From Thiosocius sp963753845 (GTDB lineage Bacteria; Pseudomonadota; Gammaproteobacteria; Chromatiales; Chromatiaceae): a stretch of 64,000 nt of DNA. Positions 1 to 9,301 of the stretch are shown in pieces (the stretch's first letter is position 1; each line of letters opens with the position of its first letter). The notes under the pieces were generated by a model that was not told where the DNA came from, did no database searches, and worked only from the letters and a program-made list of their open reading frames with translations. The position numbers and the translations under genes are program-made. The DNA lies in the NCBI GenBank assembly GCA_963753845.1, contig CAVWEI010000014.1, positions 62,001 to 126,000 of the forward strand. The letters are read 5' to 3'.

Positions 1-593
1 ATATACTTGTGGCGCGAGTGAAAATCGACCAGGCCCCTGGCGTCGACTCCTGCCGCGCGCAGGCTCTGCCAGCGCCGGTAAGCAAATACACGACTGACGA
101 AATTCTCGCGCAGCATCGGGTCGTTCAATCGCCCCTCTTCCTCACATGGCAGGTTCGGCAGGCTTTGAAGGATCACACGCGCATAGGCGCCGACACCCTT
201 CTTCTGCGCATGGCCCTTGGAGTTGTAAAGCTTGACCCGCTCCATACCGCAGCTGGGCGACTTGCTCATGAATACATAGCCGCTGATATCGCCGAGCTGG
301 CCCGCAGTGGTCAAGGCGAAGTCTTCGAGCTTCTGGGTTACGTCCAGTGATGGGTCGTCGACCCCGACCACCCGGGTATCGTCCGGTGAACCGACCAGGC
401 GGATCGGGGGGCGCGGTGTATCCATGCCGATCGCCATCTCGGGGCAGACCGGACGGTAATCGACATGCTTACCGAACTGATCGACCAGCCAGCTGTTGCG
501 CTTGGCCGTGCCGTCGTAGCGGACCTTCTGGCCCATGAGGCAGCTGCTGATACCGATCAGCGGCCTGTCAGCATAGTGCGCAGATTCCCGCAA
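1..593 (-). CDS. DUF523/DUF1722 (YbgA-like) protein, C-terminus off the left edge
   Basis: Reading leftwards, the frame encodes an N-terminal DUF523 domain (ISSCLMGQKVRYDG, then RPVCPEMAIGMDTPRPP and SKSPSCG) followed by the beginning of a DUF1722 domain (FVSRVFAYRRWQ, LVDFHSRHKY), at which point the window ends. This order is that of the two-domain YbgA-like family, whose biochemical role is not established; conserved cysteines (SSC, VCPE, SPSCG) suggest metal or redox chemistry. No ATG lies upstream of the conserved start. I chose TTG at 593 with a GAAGG ten bases ahead; an in-frame GTG at 659 is the alternative and would add 22 residues. The gene has no obvious functional link with its neighbours. 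Confidence 0.82.
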   Translation of the reverse strand, partial: MRESAHYADRPLIGISSCLMGQKVRYDGTAKRNSWLVDQFGKHVDYRPVCPEMAIGMDTPRPPIRLVGSPDDTRVVGVDDPSLDVTQKLEDFALTTAGQLGDISGYVFMSKSPSCGMERVKLYNSKGHAQKKGVGAYARVILQSLPNLPCEEEGRLNDPMLRENFVSRVFAYRRWQSLRAAGVDARGLVDFHSRHKY

Positions 594-639
594 TTTCAGA
601 CAACCTTCATCGTCGGTGACTGCTTCGGACGCAGATACC

Positions 640-705
640 GCAGAGGAATACCCGTCCACTCAGGAGCAGACATTCGGAAACCCTCTGCGACCTCTGCGGA
701 TCTCT
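640..705. repeat. Degenerate CTCTGCG-type short repeat
   Basis: Between the DUF523 gene and the MBL gene the sequence repeats CTCTGCG at roughly ten-base spacing (around 681-715, with GCAGAG-type relatives nearby at 634-645). It resembles the degenerate CTTTGCG/CGCAAAG repeats at 42.73-42.99 kb. No coding signal is seen in 594-733. Confidence 0.4.
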
Positions 706-733
706 GCGCACTCTGGGTCCCATTATCATCCGT

Positions 734-1687
734 TCAGAACGCAGCCGCCTCGGCCTCGAGGTAAGCGCCACTGATGTGACCGCCCAGCTCGATGTCGAAG
801 CCCGCCCACTGCGACCAGGGCTCGAGCTTCGGCTCCAGGATCGGCCGGATCTCGAAATCGGCCAGCCCGCTCTCGACGCCCTCCTGCGCGGTCGAATACA
901 GGGTCTGCAGGTAATCACGATATTCGGTCGGCACCTCGACACCACCGCTACGTCCATGACCGGGCACGAACACCGTAGCCCCGGTTTCCATTGCATTGTC
1001 CAGGGCAACGATATTGCCGGCGAAGCTGCCGTTCTCCAGACGCAATATCCGACCATGGCCGGCGTTGTCGCCGAGGAACATCAGATCGAGTTCCTTCACG
1101 TACAACATGATGTCCGTATCGGTATGTGCCTTGTCGTTGTTCATGACCAGGTAGCTCAGGCCACCGACCTCGATCAGGTCACCGTCCTTCACCGGATGAT
1201 CCGCGCTGACCACCCCGGTACCGGCTGTCGCCTGCTCGGTCATGCTCAGCATCAGATCCACCCACTGGGTTCCCGCGCCGGCCTCGATCTTGGGCGGAAC
1301 ACGCTCGTGTCCGTAGATCGGCACATCCGGGTACTTTGCCCGTATCGCCTGGTTGCCCAGCCAGTGATCACCGTGGATATGCGTGTTGAACACCGCAAGT
1401 ATGGGCTTGTCGGTGACCTTCTCGATCCGGGCCAGCACCATCTCGCCGACCTGCACGCTGCTGCCGGGGTCGACCACCACCACGCCCTCATCGGTGACGA
1501 CGAAGGCGGGGTTGTTCATGAAGCCCTGGTTGGAAGGTGACGGCAGCTCGGTCGGGCCGTGGATCACATAGACCCCGGGTGCAATCTGCTCAGGCTCCCA
1601 GTCACCACGCAGGGGGCCGGCCTTCTGCAGCGCATAGGCGACACCCGCAATCAGCAACAGGCCAAACAGCCAGGATCTTTTGTGCAT
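734..1687 (-). CDS. MBL-fold (SoxH-like) periplasmic metallohydrolase
   Basis: A 317-residue metallo-beta-lactamase-fold protein with an N-terminal hydrophobic signal or anchor (residues 4-20). The zinc motif is intact (THIHGDH about residue 102), followed by a histidine in NNDKAHTDTD, an aspartate in FLGDN and the late histidine in VPGHG, so a dinuclear zinc site is expected. The closest family I recognise is the SoxH/quinoprotein-associated zinc hydrolases found with sulfur oxidation or PQQ dehydrogenases; the substrate is unknown. It starts at an ATG with GGAG nine bases upstream, only 15 bp after the argG stop on the same strand, so it is probably co-transcribed with argG although no functional link is evident. 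A distant relative with a destroyed metal site lies at 24.5 kb. Confidence 0.82.
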   Translation of the reverse strand: MHKRSWLFGLLLIAGVAYALQKAGPLRGDWEPEQIAPGVYVIHGPTELPSPSNQGFMNNPAFVVTDEGVVVVDPGSSVQVGEMVLARIEKVTDKPILAVFNTHIHGDHWLGNQAIRAKYPDVPIYGHERVPPKIEAGAGTQWVDLMLSMTEQATAGTGVVSADHPVKDGDLIEVGGLSYLVMNNDKAHTDTDIMLYVKELDLMFLGDNAGHGRILRLENGSFAGNIVALDNAMETGATVFVPGHGRSGGVEVPTEYRDYLQTLYSTAQEGVESGLADFEIRPILEPKLEPWSQWAGFDIELGGHISGAYLEAEAAAF

Positions 1688-1702
1688 TTGACAGTCTCCG
1701 CT

Positions 1703-2924
1703 TCAGGATTTGCGCCGTGCGCCCACGCGCAGACGCAGTGCGTTCAGTTTGATAAAGCCCCCGGCATCCTTCTGATCGTAGGCCCCGGCGTCATCCTCGA
1801 AGGTTGCGATCGACTCGTCAAACAGGCTGTGTGTGGGTGATTTGCGCCCGGCGACGATCACATTGCCCTTGTACAGCTTGACCCTCACGGTACCGTTGAC
1901 CACCTTCTGGGTCTGGTCGATCAAGGCCTGCAGGGCCTCGCGCTCAGGGCTGAACCAGTAGCCGTTGTAGACCATGCTGGCGTACTTGGGCATGAGCTCA
2001 TCCTTGAGGTGTGCGGCCTCGCGGTCCAGGGTCAGCGACTCCATGGCGCGATGCGCCTTGAGCATGATGGTACCGGCCGGGGTCTCGTAACAGCCGCGCG
2101 ACTTCATACCGACATAGCGGTTTTCAACGATGTCGTCACGACCGATGCCGTTTTCGCCGCCGACCTTGTTAAGGTATTCCATCACCGTGGCCGCGCTCAT
2201 CGCCTCGCCGTTGATGGCAACAATATCGCCTTTCTCGTAGTCCAGCTCCACATAGGTCGGTTGATCCGGTGCGGCCTCGGGCGCTACCGTCCAGCGCCAC
2301 ATGTCCTCGTTTGGCTCCGACCAGGGATCTTCCAGATTGTCGCCTTCGTACGAGATGTGCAGCAGGTTGGCGTCCATGGAATAAGGCGACTTCTTGCTCT
2401 GCTTGGCGAAATCGACCTCGATCCCGTGCGCCGCCGCATAGTTCATCAGCTTCTCGCGCGACAGCAGGTCCCATTCGCGCCACGGGCGCAATGATCTTCA
2501 CATCCGGCATCAGGGCATAGGCGCCAAGTTCGAAACGCACCTGGTCATTGCCCTTGCCGGTGGCGCCATGCGAAATCGCATCGGCACCGGTCTCGCTGGC
2601 GATCTCGACCAGGCGCTTGGCGATCAGGGGACGCGCGATCGAGGTCCCGAGCAGGTACTCGCCCTCGTAGACCGCATTGGCGCGAAACATCGGGAAAACG
2701 TAGTCACGCGCAAACTCCTCGCGCAGATCCTCGATGTAGATCTCCTTGATGCCCGCCGCCACGGCCTTGGCCCGCGCCGGCTCCACCTCTTCACCCTGAC
2801 CGATATCGGCGGTGAACGTCACGACCTCGCAGCCATACTCGTCCTTGAGCCATTTCAGAATGATGGAGGTGTCCAGCCCGCCGGAGTAGGCCAGAACGAC
2901 TTTGTTGATGCCCGAATGAGCCAT
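1703..2924 (-). pseudogene. argG: Argininosuccinate synthase, interrupted by one frameshift
   Basis: Two overlapping frames together give a full-length argininosuccinate synthase, which joins citrulline and aspartate using ATP. The first part begins MAHSGINKVVLAYSGGLDTS, with the PP-loop SGGLDTS motif, and runs to PDVKIIAP. The family continuation WREWDLLSREKL lies in the next frame and continues to the stop. The switch is explained by one extra base near 2483 (plus strand CCACGGG where CCAGGG is expected). No other lesion is visible. The start has AGGGG six bases upstream. A single-base lesion in an otherwise perfect essential gene points to a consensus error or a very recent mutation. The rest of the pathway (argD, argF, argE, argA) is intact in this window. 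Confidence 0.9.
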
Positions 2925-3094
2925 GTTGCGCCCCTGTAGAAAAAGCGTTGCGGAAAAGCCGCGCATTATAGCGCAGGCGGCGAAACAGGTCGGCGCGTCG
3001 GTTTCCAGTGGGTGTTTTGACCTCGGCGGTCGCCGACGCGGTGTCTTGCTGCGATACTGGGCACGTAGTCATCTGCCAGGGAGGGATCGCCTCA

Positions 3095-4252
3095 ATGGGT
3101 ACCACCACCAAGCGGGTTCTGCTTGGCCTGCTGATCCTTGTGCTGTCGGCATCCTGGTTTTGGTGGGCCACGCGCGCCCGGCCGGTCGATGTGGCCGTGA
3201 CCGCGGTTGAACGGGGCACGGTCGAGAAGACGGTCGCCAACACGCGCGCAGGCACGGTCAAGGCGTGCCGGCGCGCCAAGCTCTCACCCAGCGCCGGCGG
3301 TCAGATCGCCGAGTTGCCGGTGAAAGAGGGTGAATTCGTCAAGCGCGGACAACTGTTGCTCGAGCTTTGGAACAAGGACCTGACTGCGCAGCTCGCCCTC
3401 ACCCGACAGGAAGCGACCAGCGCCAAGGCCACGGCGCGCGCCAAGTGCATCGAGGCGGACCAGGCCCGTCGCGAGTCCGACCGCCAGCAGAAGCTGCTCA
3501 CGCGCCAGCTGGTTTCCGAGGAACAGCTCGACCGCGCCGTTTCGGCGGCCAATGCCGGCGATGCCGCCTGTGAGGCCGCGCAGGCCACCGCCGCGGTCAG
3601 CGAGGCACGCGTAGGCGTCACCGAGGCCACCCTGGAGAAGACCCGCCTGATCGCCCCCTTCGACGGCGTGGTGGCCGAGATCAACGGCGAACTCAACGAA
3701 TACGTCACACCCTCGCCCGTCGGCATACCCACACCTCCGGCGATCGACCTGATCGCCAATCATTGTTTCTATCTCACCGCGCCGATCGACGAGGTCGACG
3801 TCGCGGGCATCAGCGTGGGCCAGACCGCGCGGGTAACCCTGGACGCCTTCGGCGAGCGGCGCTTCAAGGGGCGCGTACGGCGCATTGCCGACTATGTGCT
3901 GGACGTTGAGAAGCAGGCCCGCACCGTAGATGTCGAGGTCGAGTTCGTGGATCCGGCGGATATCGAGCAGCTGCTGGCCGGCTACTCGGCCGACGCCGAG
4001 ATCATCCTCGACGTGCGCAAGGACACACTTCGAATCCCGACCGAGGCGGTCATGGACGGTGACCTGGTGTATGTCTTCGTCCCCGACTCGAATCTGATCG
4101 AGCAGCGCCAGGTCAGGACAGGGACTTCGAACTGGGACCACACCGAGGTCGTCGATGGCCTGAACGAGGGCGAACTGGTGGTCACCTCGGTCGACCGCGA
4201 GGGGCTGGCCGACGGGGTCGACGCAAGGCGGGAAGCGGACTCGGCACAATGA
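3095..4252 (+). CDS. MacA/HlyD-family periplasmic adaptor (membrane fusion protein)
   Basis: A 385-residue adaptor of an ABC efflux or lipoprotein-type exporter. It has one N-terminal membrane anchor (about residues 6-24, VLLGLLILVLSASWFWW). A lipoyl/barrel segment follows (VKEGEFVKRGQLLLEL), then a helical hairpin rich in Ala, Glu and Arg (about 95-180), the second lipoyl half (LIAPFDGVVAEINGELNEYV) and beta-barrel regions. The start at 3095 was chosen for its AGGGAGG ribosome site; upstream in-frame starts lack one. The stop overlaps the next ATG in ATGA, so it is translationally coupled to the ATPase. Gene order adaptor-ATPase-permease-permease indicates export across or extraction from the inner membrane; the substrate is unknown. 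Confidence 0.85.
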   Translation: MGTTTKRVLLGLLILVLSASWFWWATRARPVDVAVTAVERGTVEKTVANTRAGTVKACRRAKLSPSAGGQIAELPVKEGEFVKRGQLLLELWNKDLTAQLALTRQEATSAKATARAKCIEADQARRESDRQQKLLTRQLVSEEQLDRAVSAANAGDAACEAAQATAAVSEARVGVTEATLEKTRLIAPFDGVVAEINGELNEYVTPSPVGIPTPPAIDLIANHCFYLTAPIDEVDVAGISVGQTARVTLDAFGERRFKGRVRRIADYVLDVEKQARTVDVEVEFVDPADIEQLLAGYSADAEIILDVRKDTLRIPTEAVMDGDLVYVFVPDSNLIEQRQVRTGTSNWDHTEVVDGLNEGELVVTSVDREGLADGVDARREADSAQ

Positions 4253-4935
4253 TCGAACTGCAGGCCGTGGAACGCAACTTCGAGGTTGGAGACGAGGTGG
4301 TGCATGCGCTGAGTGAGGTCACACTCGGCCTGCCGGATGGCGACTACGTCTCGGTGATGGGCCCTTCCGGGTCCGGCAAGTCCACGCTCCTCAACGTCCT
4401 CGGTCTGCTCGACCGCCCGGACGCCGGCAGTTACAGGCTGAACGGCGTCGAGACCACCCGGGAGCCCGAGGAAGGGCGCGCGACCCTGCGGCGCAATCAC
4501 ATCGGCTTCGTCTTCCAGGCCTTTCACCTGATTCCCCGGCTGAGCGCGGCAGACAATATCGGCCTGCCGATGGTCCTCGCCGGGGTCGACCCGCGCGAGC
4601 GTGGCACCCGAGTGCACGAGGTGCTGGAGTCACTCGACCTGGTCGAACGCGGCCACCACCGCCCGGACCAGCTGTCCGGCGGACAGCGCCAGCGCGTGGC
4701 CATCGGCCGTGCAATCGTGATGAAACCCGATCTGCTGCTGGCCGACGAGCCCACCGGCAACCTCGACCAGCATGCCGGCAGCGAGGTGATCGGCCTGCTC
4801 GAACAGCTCAATCAGACCGGGATAACGCTGGTGGTGGTCACCCACGACCCGGAGATAGGCAAACGCGCGCGGCGACGCATCCGCATGGTCGACGGGCGCA
4901 TCGAAAGCGATACCTCCGGCGATGCGCGCGCCTGA
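4249..4935 (+). CDS. MacB/LolD-type ABC transporter ATPase
   Basis: A 228-residue nucleotide-binding subunit. Walker A GPSGSGKST (about residues 39-47), Q-loop FQAFHLI, signature LSGGQRQR, Walker B LLLADEPTGNLD and the H-loop THDPE are all present, so it should be catalytically competent. Length and sequence are typical of the stand-alone LolD/MacB-N class that works with FtsX-type permeases. It overlaps the adaptor gene by 4 nt and the first permease gene by 14 nt. Confidence 0.9.
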   Translation: MIELQAVERNFEVGDEVVHALSEVTLGLPDGDYVSVMGPSGSGKSTLLNVLGLLDRPDAGSYRLNGVETTREPEEGRATLRRNHIGFVFQAFHLIPRLSAADNIGLPMVLAGVDPRERGTRVHEVLESLDLVERGHHRPDQLSGGQRQRVAIGRAIVMKPDLLLADEPTGNLDQHAGSEVIGLLEQLNQTGITLVVVTHDPEIGKRARRRIRMVDGRIESDTSGDARA

Positions 4936-6127
4936 CCTGCTGCGCTTTGCCTCCGGCTCCCTGCTCGGGGCGCGCACCCGCACCCTGCTGATGCTGTTGG
5001 CGATGAGCGTGAGCGTCGCCTCGGTGGTCGTGCTCACCTCCCTGGGCGAGGGCGCGCGGCGCTACGTGGTCGGCGAATTCGCCGAGCTCGGCACCCACCT
5101 GCTGATCATGCTGCCGGGCCGCTCCGAGACAACCGGCGGCGCACCACCCCTGTTCGGCGAGACCCCGCGCGACCTGACCCTCGACGACGCGCTCTCGCTG
5201 CTGCGCGATCGCAGCATCGTGCGCGTCGCGCCACTCACGGTGGGCAATGCCCCGGTGTCACACGGCAGCCGCGAGCGCGAGGTCACTGTGATCGGCGCCA
5301 CCCACGATTTCTTTCCGATCCGCCACCTGAAGATCGGCAGTGGCCGCGCGTTGCCGGTGATCGACCCCGAGCGCGGCGCCAACGTGGTGGTGCTGGGTGC
5401 TGGCCTGCGCCGGGAGCTGTTCGGCAAGAAGCCCGCCCTGGGCCAGTGGGTGCGGATCGACGACCGGCGCTTCCGTGTGATCGGCATACTCGGCGAGGGT
5501 GGCGAATCACTGGGACAGAACCTCGACGACATGGCGGTGATCCCGGTCGCCTCTGCACAGAGCCTGTTCGATGCGCCGTCGCTGTTTCGCGTCCTGATCC
5601 AGGCCCGCAGCGCGCAGGACATCGAAAAGGCGCAACGGGCCGCGCGCGAGATCATCCGCGAGCGCCACGACGGCGAGGACGATGTCACCATCATCACCCA
5701 GGATGCACTGCTGGCGACCTTTGACGGCATCCTGCGCGCGCTTACCTACACGGTGGGTGGCATCGCCGGCATCAGCCTGGCCGTCGCCGGGATACTGATC
5801 ATGAACGTGATGCTGGTGGCGGTATCGCAGCGCGTCGCCGAGATCGGGTTGCTGAAGGCGCTCGGCGCCCCTGAAAGCCAGGTGCTGCGTCTGTTCCTGG
5901 TCGAATCGATCCTGCTCGCCAGCGCCGGTGCCGCGCTCGGCATGCTCGTCTCGGCGGTCGCGATCCTGGCACTGAAGCAGATCTTCCCCGTTTTTCCGAT
6001 CGCCGCGCCACTATGGGCGCCGCTGGCCGCGGTAGGTGTCGCGATTGCGACCGGACTGCTGTTCGGTGTACTGCCTGCACGCCGCGCCGCCAGGCTCGAT
6101 CCCGTGCGCGCCCTGACCGGGAGATGA
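4922..6127 (+). CDS. FtsX/MacB-type ABC permease, first of two
   Basis: A 401-residue permease with the MacB layout: one N-terminal helix (about residues 20-40), a large periplasmic MacB core domain (about 50-270), then three C-terminal helices of the FtsX domain (VGGIAGISLAVAGILIMNVM onward). The conserved cytoplasmic segment RVAEIGLLKALGAPESQVLRLF is present. The start overlaps the ATPase gene by 14 nt. It is followed after 6 bp by a clearly different paralogue, so the transporter is probably a heterodimer of permeases, as in LolCE, rather than a MacB homodimer. Confidence 0.88.
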   Translation: MRAPDLLRFASGSLLGARTRTLLMLLAMSVSVASVVVLTSLGEGARRYVVGEFAELGTHLLIMLPGRSETTGGAPPLFGETPRDLTLDDALSLLRDRSIVRVAPLTVGNAPVSHGSREREVTVIGATHDFFPIRHLKIGSGRALPVIDPERGANVVVLGAGLRRELFGKKPALGQWVRIDDRRFRVIGILGEGGESLGQNLDDMAVIPVASAQSLFDAPSLFRVLIQARSAQDIEKAQRAAREIIRERHDGEDDVTIITQDALLATFDGILRALTYTVGGIAGISLAVAGILIMNVMLVAVSQRVAEIGLLKALGAPESQVLRLFLVESILLASAGAALGMLVSAVAILALKQIFPVFPIAAPLWAPLAAVGVAIATGLLFGVLPARRAARLDPVRALTGR

Positions 6128-6133
6128 ATCGGC

Positions 6134-7333
6134 ATGCGACCGGGTGACCTCATCCACCTCACCGGCAGCGCGATCCTTGCACACCGCACGCGCAGCCTGC
6201 TGACCGGCCTTGGCATCGCGGTCGGCATCGCTGCGGTGGTGCTGCTGACCGCGATCGGCGAAGGCGTGCAGCGTTTCGTGGTGCATGAATTCACACAGTT
6301 CGGCACCAACCTGCTGGCGATCTCTCCGGGCAAGACCCAGACCTTCGGCGTATCCGGTGCCGTCTTCAGCAATGTGCGCCCGCTGAGCCTGGATGACGCC
6401 GAGGCACTCAGGCAGCTGCCCCAGGTGAGCGACGTGGTTCCTTTCGTGCAGGGCAACGCCGCGGTCGAGGCACAGGGGCGCACACGCCGTACGACGGTAT
6501 TCGGCACCGGCCCCGGTGTCCCCGAGGTCTGGCAGATCAAGCCCGCGCTCGGGCGATTCCTGCCGGACGACGAGGCGCGTCGCGCGCGGGCCTTCGCGGT
6601 ACTCGGCAGCAAACTGCGCAGCGAGCTGTTCGGTACCCGCTCGCCGCTCGGCGAACGCATCCGGGTCGGTGGCGAGACCTATCGCATCATCGGCACCATG
6701 CAGCCCAAGGGTCAGATGCTCGGTTTCGATCTCGACGACACCGTCTACATCCCGGTCGCCCGGGCGATGGCGATGTTCGACCGCGACAGCCTGATGGAGG
6801 TCGACGTGCTGTACCACGCGGGCAGCGACGCCACCGAACTCGCCCGCCGGATAAAAGAGCGGCTGATCGCCCGCCACGGCAACGAGGACTTCACGATCGT
6901 CACCCAGGACCAGATGCTCGAGGTGCTCGGCTCGGTGCTCGAGGTGCTCACCCTGGCGGTCGGTGCCCTGGGTGCCATCTCGCTGCTGGTCGGCGGTATC
7001 GGCATCCTCACGATCATGACCATCTCGGTGAACGAACGCACCCCGGAGGTCGGGCTGTTGCGCGCCCTGGGTGCCGGCAGGCGTCAGATCATGGGGCTGT
7101 TCCTGGGCGAGGCGGTGGTCCTGGCCGGCTGCGGTGGCGCCGTCGGCCTGCTGCTCGGTATCGGCGGTGCCTGGTTCATCACGATCGCGGTACCCGGGCT
7201 TCCCACCCACGTCGCCTGGGACTATGCCCTGCTCGCATTGGGGATCGCCATGGGGATCGGCCTGGCCGCGGGTGTCCTGCCGGCGCTGCGCGCGGCAGCG
7301 CTGGACCCGGTGACCGCGCTGCGCGCCGAATAG
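6134..7333 (+). CDS. FtsX/MacB-type ABC permease, second of two
   Basis: A 399-residue paralogue of the preceding permease with the same order: N-terminal helix, periplasmic MacB core domain, then a C-terminal FtsX domain with three helices. It carries the coupling segment TPEVGLLRALGAGRRQIMGLF and ends in the family-typical ALDPVTALRAE. It is the last gene of the four-gene exporter operon. The periplasmic domains of the two permeases differ substantially while their cytoplasmic loops agree, which suggests division of labour in substrate contact. Confidence 0.88.
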   Translation: MRPGDLIHLTGSAILAHRTRSLLTGLGIAVGIAAVVLLTAIGEGVQRFVVHEFTQFGTNLLAISPGKTQTFGVSGAVFSNVRPLSLDDAEALRQLPQVSDVVPFVQGNAAVEAQGRTRRTTVFGTGPGVPEVWQIKPALGRFLPDDEARRARAFAVLGSKLRSELFGTRSPLGERIRVGGETYRIIGTMQPKGQMLGFDLDDTVYIPVARAMAMFDRDSLMEVDVLYHAGSDATELARRIKERLIARHGNEDFTIVTQDQMLEVLGSVLEVLTLAVGALGAISLLVGGIGILTIMTISVNERTPEVGLLRALGAGRRQIMGLFLGEAVVLAGCGGAVGLLLGIGGAWFITIAVPGLPTHVAWDYALLALGIAMGIGLAAGVLPALRAAALDPVTALRAE

Positions 7334-7500
7334 CGCGGGAACTCGGCGCTCCGGATGGTGCCAAAGGCGAGGCAGATGTGAGGCAGCGGCACCTGCCCTG
7401 CTCTTTCGGACTGCCGAATAGTGCCGACAGTCCAGACACTGTTCGGTGCCACATTTGCGATGATGGCATTGACACCTGAACACGGAGACCCGAAGAGATC

Positions 7501-8196
7501 ATGTTCGATGCAAAGAAGATTCTGGACCAGTTCCTCGCTGGACAATCCGGTGCCCCCGGCGGTGGCATGGCGGGCGGCGGCAATCTTGGCGGTATCGCCG
7601 GTGGCGCACTCGCCGGCGGCCTGATGGGCCTTCTCACCGGCACCAAGACCGGGAGAAAGATCGGCAAGAATGCACTGACCTACGGGGGGACGGCCCTGCT
7701 TGGCGGGCTTGCCTACAAGGCCTGGAACGACTGGCAGAACGGCAAGGCCATCACACCGGGCAGCGGTTCACCCGGCACCGGCGCCCCGGTCTTCGAGCCG
7801 GCACCGGCGGGTTCGGCCTTCCTGCCTCCGGCAGATCAGGAGAACGCCTTCAACCGCGGTCTTCTGCGCGCCATGATCGGGGCCGCGAAGGCGGACGGAC
7901 ACATCGATGCCCGGGAGCAGCAACGCATCTTCAAGCACGTGAATGAACTCTCCCTCGATGCCGAGGAAAAGGCCTTTGTCATGGACGAACTGGCAAGCCC
8001 ACTGGATGCAAATGCAGTGGCTGCCGCAGCCACCAGCCCGGAGACGGCCGTGGAGATTTACGCGGTCTCGCTTATCGCCATCGACCCATCCGGCAGCGCA
8101 GAGCAAAAATATCTCTCACAGCTGGCGTCCCGACTGAATCTGGAACCTGAGCTGGTCGCACACATCCACGCCAACGTCGACCAGGCCACCGCCTGA
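7501..8196 (+). CDS. DUF533 (YebE-like) TerB-fold protein
   Basis: A 231-residue protein. Residues 15-75 are Gly-rich and hydrophobic (GGNLGGIAGGALAGGLMGLLTG, then GGTALLGGLAYKAWNDWQNGK), as in DUF533 inner-membrane proteins. A Pro/Gly linker follows, then an all-helical TerB-like domain (about 115-228) with the acidic motif AAKADGHIDAREQQRI. YebE-type proteins are envelope-stress associated in enterobacteria, but the molecular function is unknown. It stands alone, 167 bp after the exporter operon on the same strand. Confidence 0.82.
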   Translation: MFDAKKILDQFLAGQSGAPGGGMAGGGNLGGIAGGALAGGLMGLLTGTKTGRKIGKNALTYGGTALLGGLAYKAWNDWQNGKAITPGSGSPGTGAPVFEPAPAGSAFLPPADQENAFNRGLLRAMIGAAKADGHIDAREQQRIFKHVNELSLDAEEKAFVMDELASPLDANAVAAAATSPETAVEIYAVSLIAIDPSGSAEQKYLSQLASRLNLEPELVAHIHANVDQATA

Positions 8197-8272
8197 GCAG
8201 TCGGGTGCGCAGATCATCGGCGTCGCATCACTGTCGCAATGCGCGTGCGACGCTGCCTTTCGGGTGAGAAAA

Positions 8273-9244
8273 TCATCCGGGCAGGGCGAAGACGCTGACC
8301 GCGTTGAAACCCCAACCGACCAGCACGAACGCAACCGCAAGAACGGCAACAAACAGCGCCAGGGCCTGCCACTTGACCACTTTACGCAGGATAAGCAACT
8401 CCGGCAGCGATAGCGCGGCAACGCTCATCATGAGCGCCAGCGTAGTTCCGATCGCGACACCTTTTGTCAACATGGCCTCGGCCACCGGGATGATGCCTGT
8501 GGCGTTCGAGTAGAGCGGTATACCGAGCAACACGGCGGTGGGAACGTCGTACCAGTTTCCCGAGGCCAGATGCTCCGATACCCAGCTCTCCGGCACGAAG
8601 CCGTGAAACAGCGCACCGACACCGATACCGATCAGGACCCACTTCCAGACCCTGCCCACGATCTCTTTGACCTCTGCTACCGCATAGCTGTTGCGGCCTC
8701 GCAGGGAGGTATCACGCTCCGGCAGGGCAACCTGGCCCATCTGAATCTTCCACACATACGCTTCCACCCAGCGCTCCGGTCTGAATCGCTGCATGACCAG
8801 CCCCCCGAACCAGGCCACCAGCAGGCCCGCCGCCACATAAAGCGCGGCCAGTTTCCAGCCGAGGATACCGACCAGGATCACCGCGGCCACCTCGTTGATC
8901 ATCGGCGAGGCAATCAGAAAGGAAAAGGTAACCCCCAGTGGGATACCCGCCTCGACAAAACCGATAAACAGGGGGACCGACGAACAGGAGCAGAAAGGCG
9001 TCACTGCACCCAGGGTCACCGCCATGCCACGCGCCTGCCAGTCGGGGCGGTTGCGTACGTAATCGCGGACCCTTTCCGGGGACAGAAACGCCCGTAGGAA
9101 AGCCATGGCATAGATGATCAGCACCAGCATCACGAAGATCTTGGTGACATCCATGACGAAGAAGTGCACGGCCGCTGCCGTATGGCTGGCCGGGTCGAGT
9201 CCCGCGCCACGGTAGACCAGCAGGTCGGCCAGGGACTCAAACAA
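8273..9244 (-). CDS. UPF0718 (DUF318, YraQ-like) permease
   Basis: A 323-residue multi-helix membrane protein with the UPF0718 hallmark TPFCSCSSVPLFIGF (around residues 103-117) and a second conserved block LYSNATGIIPVAEAML. Members are putative permeases, often found with ArsR regulators and small thioredoxins, and some have been linked to arsenic or other metal handling; transport is not proven here. The start is a TTG at 9244 with GAGGTGG five bases upstream; ATG at about residue 31 is an alternative. It lies 57 bp downstream of the redox-disulfide gene and is probably co-transcribed with it. Confidence 0.82.
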   Translation of the reverse strand: MFESLADLLVYRGAGLDPASHTAAAVHFFVMDVTKIFVMLVLIIYAMAFLRAFLSPERVRDYVRNRPDWQARGMAVTLGAVTPFCSCSSVPLFIGFVEAGIPLGVTFSFLIASPMINEVAAVILVGILGWKLAALYVAAGLLVAWFGGLVMQRFRPERWVEAYVWKIQMGQVALPERDTSLRGRNSYAVAEVKEIVGRVWKWVLIGIGVGALFHGFVPESWVSEHLASGNWYDVPTAVLLGIPLYSNATGIIPVAEAMLTKGVAIGTTLALMMSVAALSLPELLILRKVVKWQALALFVAVLAVAFVLVGWGFNAVSVFALPG

Positions 9245-9301
9245 GGGACCACCTCGTTGCTGCCTGACGCGCTATCGCCGGCGACATTCCTCCCCCTCTT
9301 G

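Noticed and set aside
2169..2966. Programmed frameshifting in argG
   Set aside because: No slippery heptamer or stimulatory structure at the shift, and the family is never known to be frameshifted; an error or mutation is simpler.
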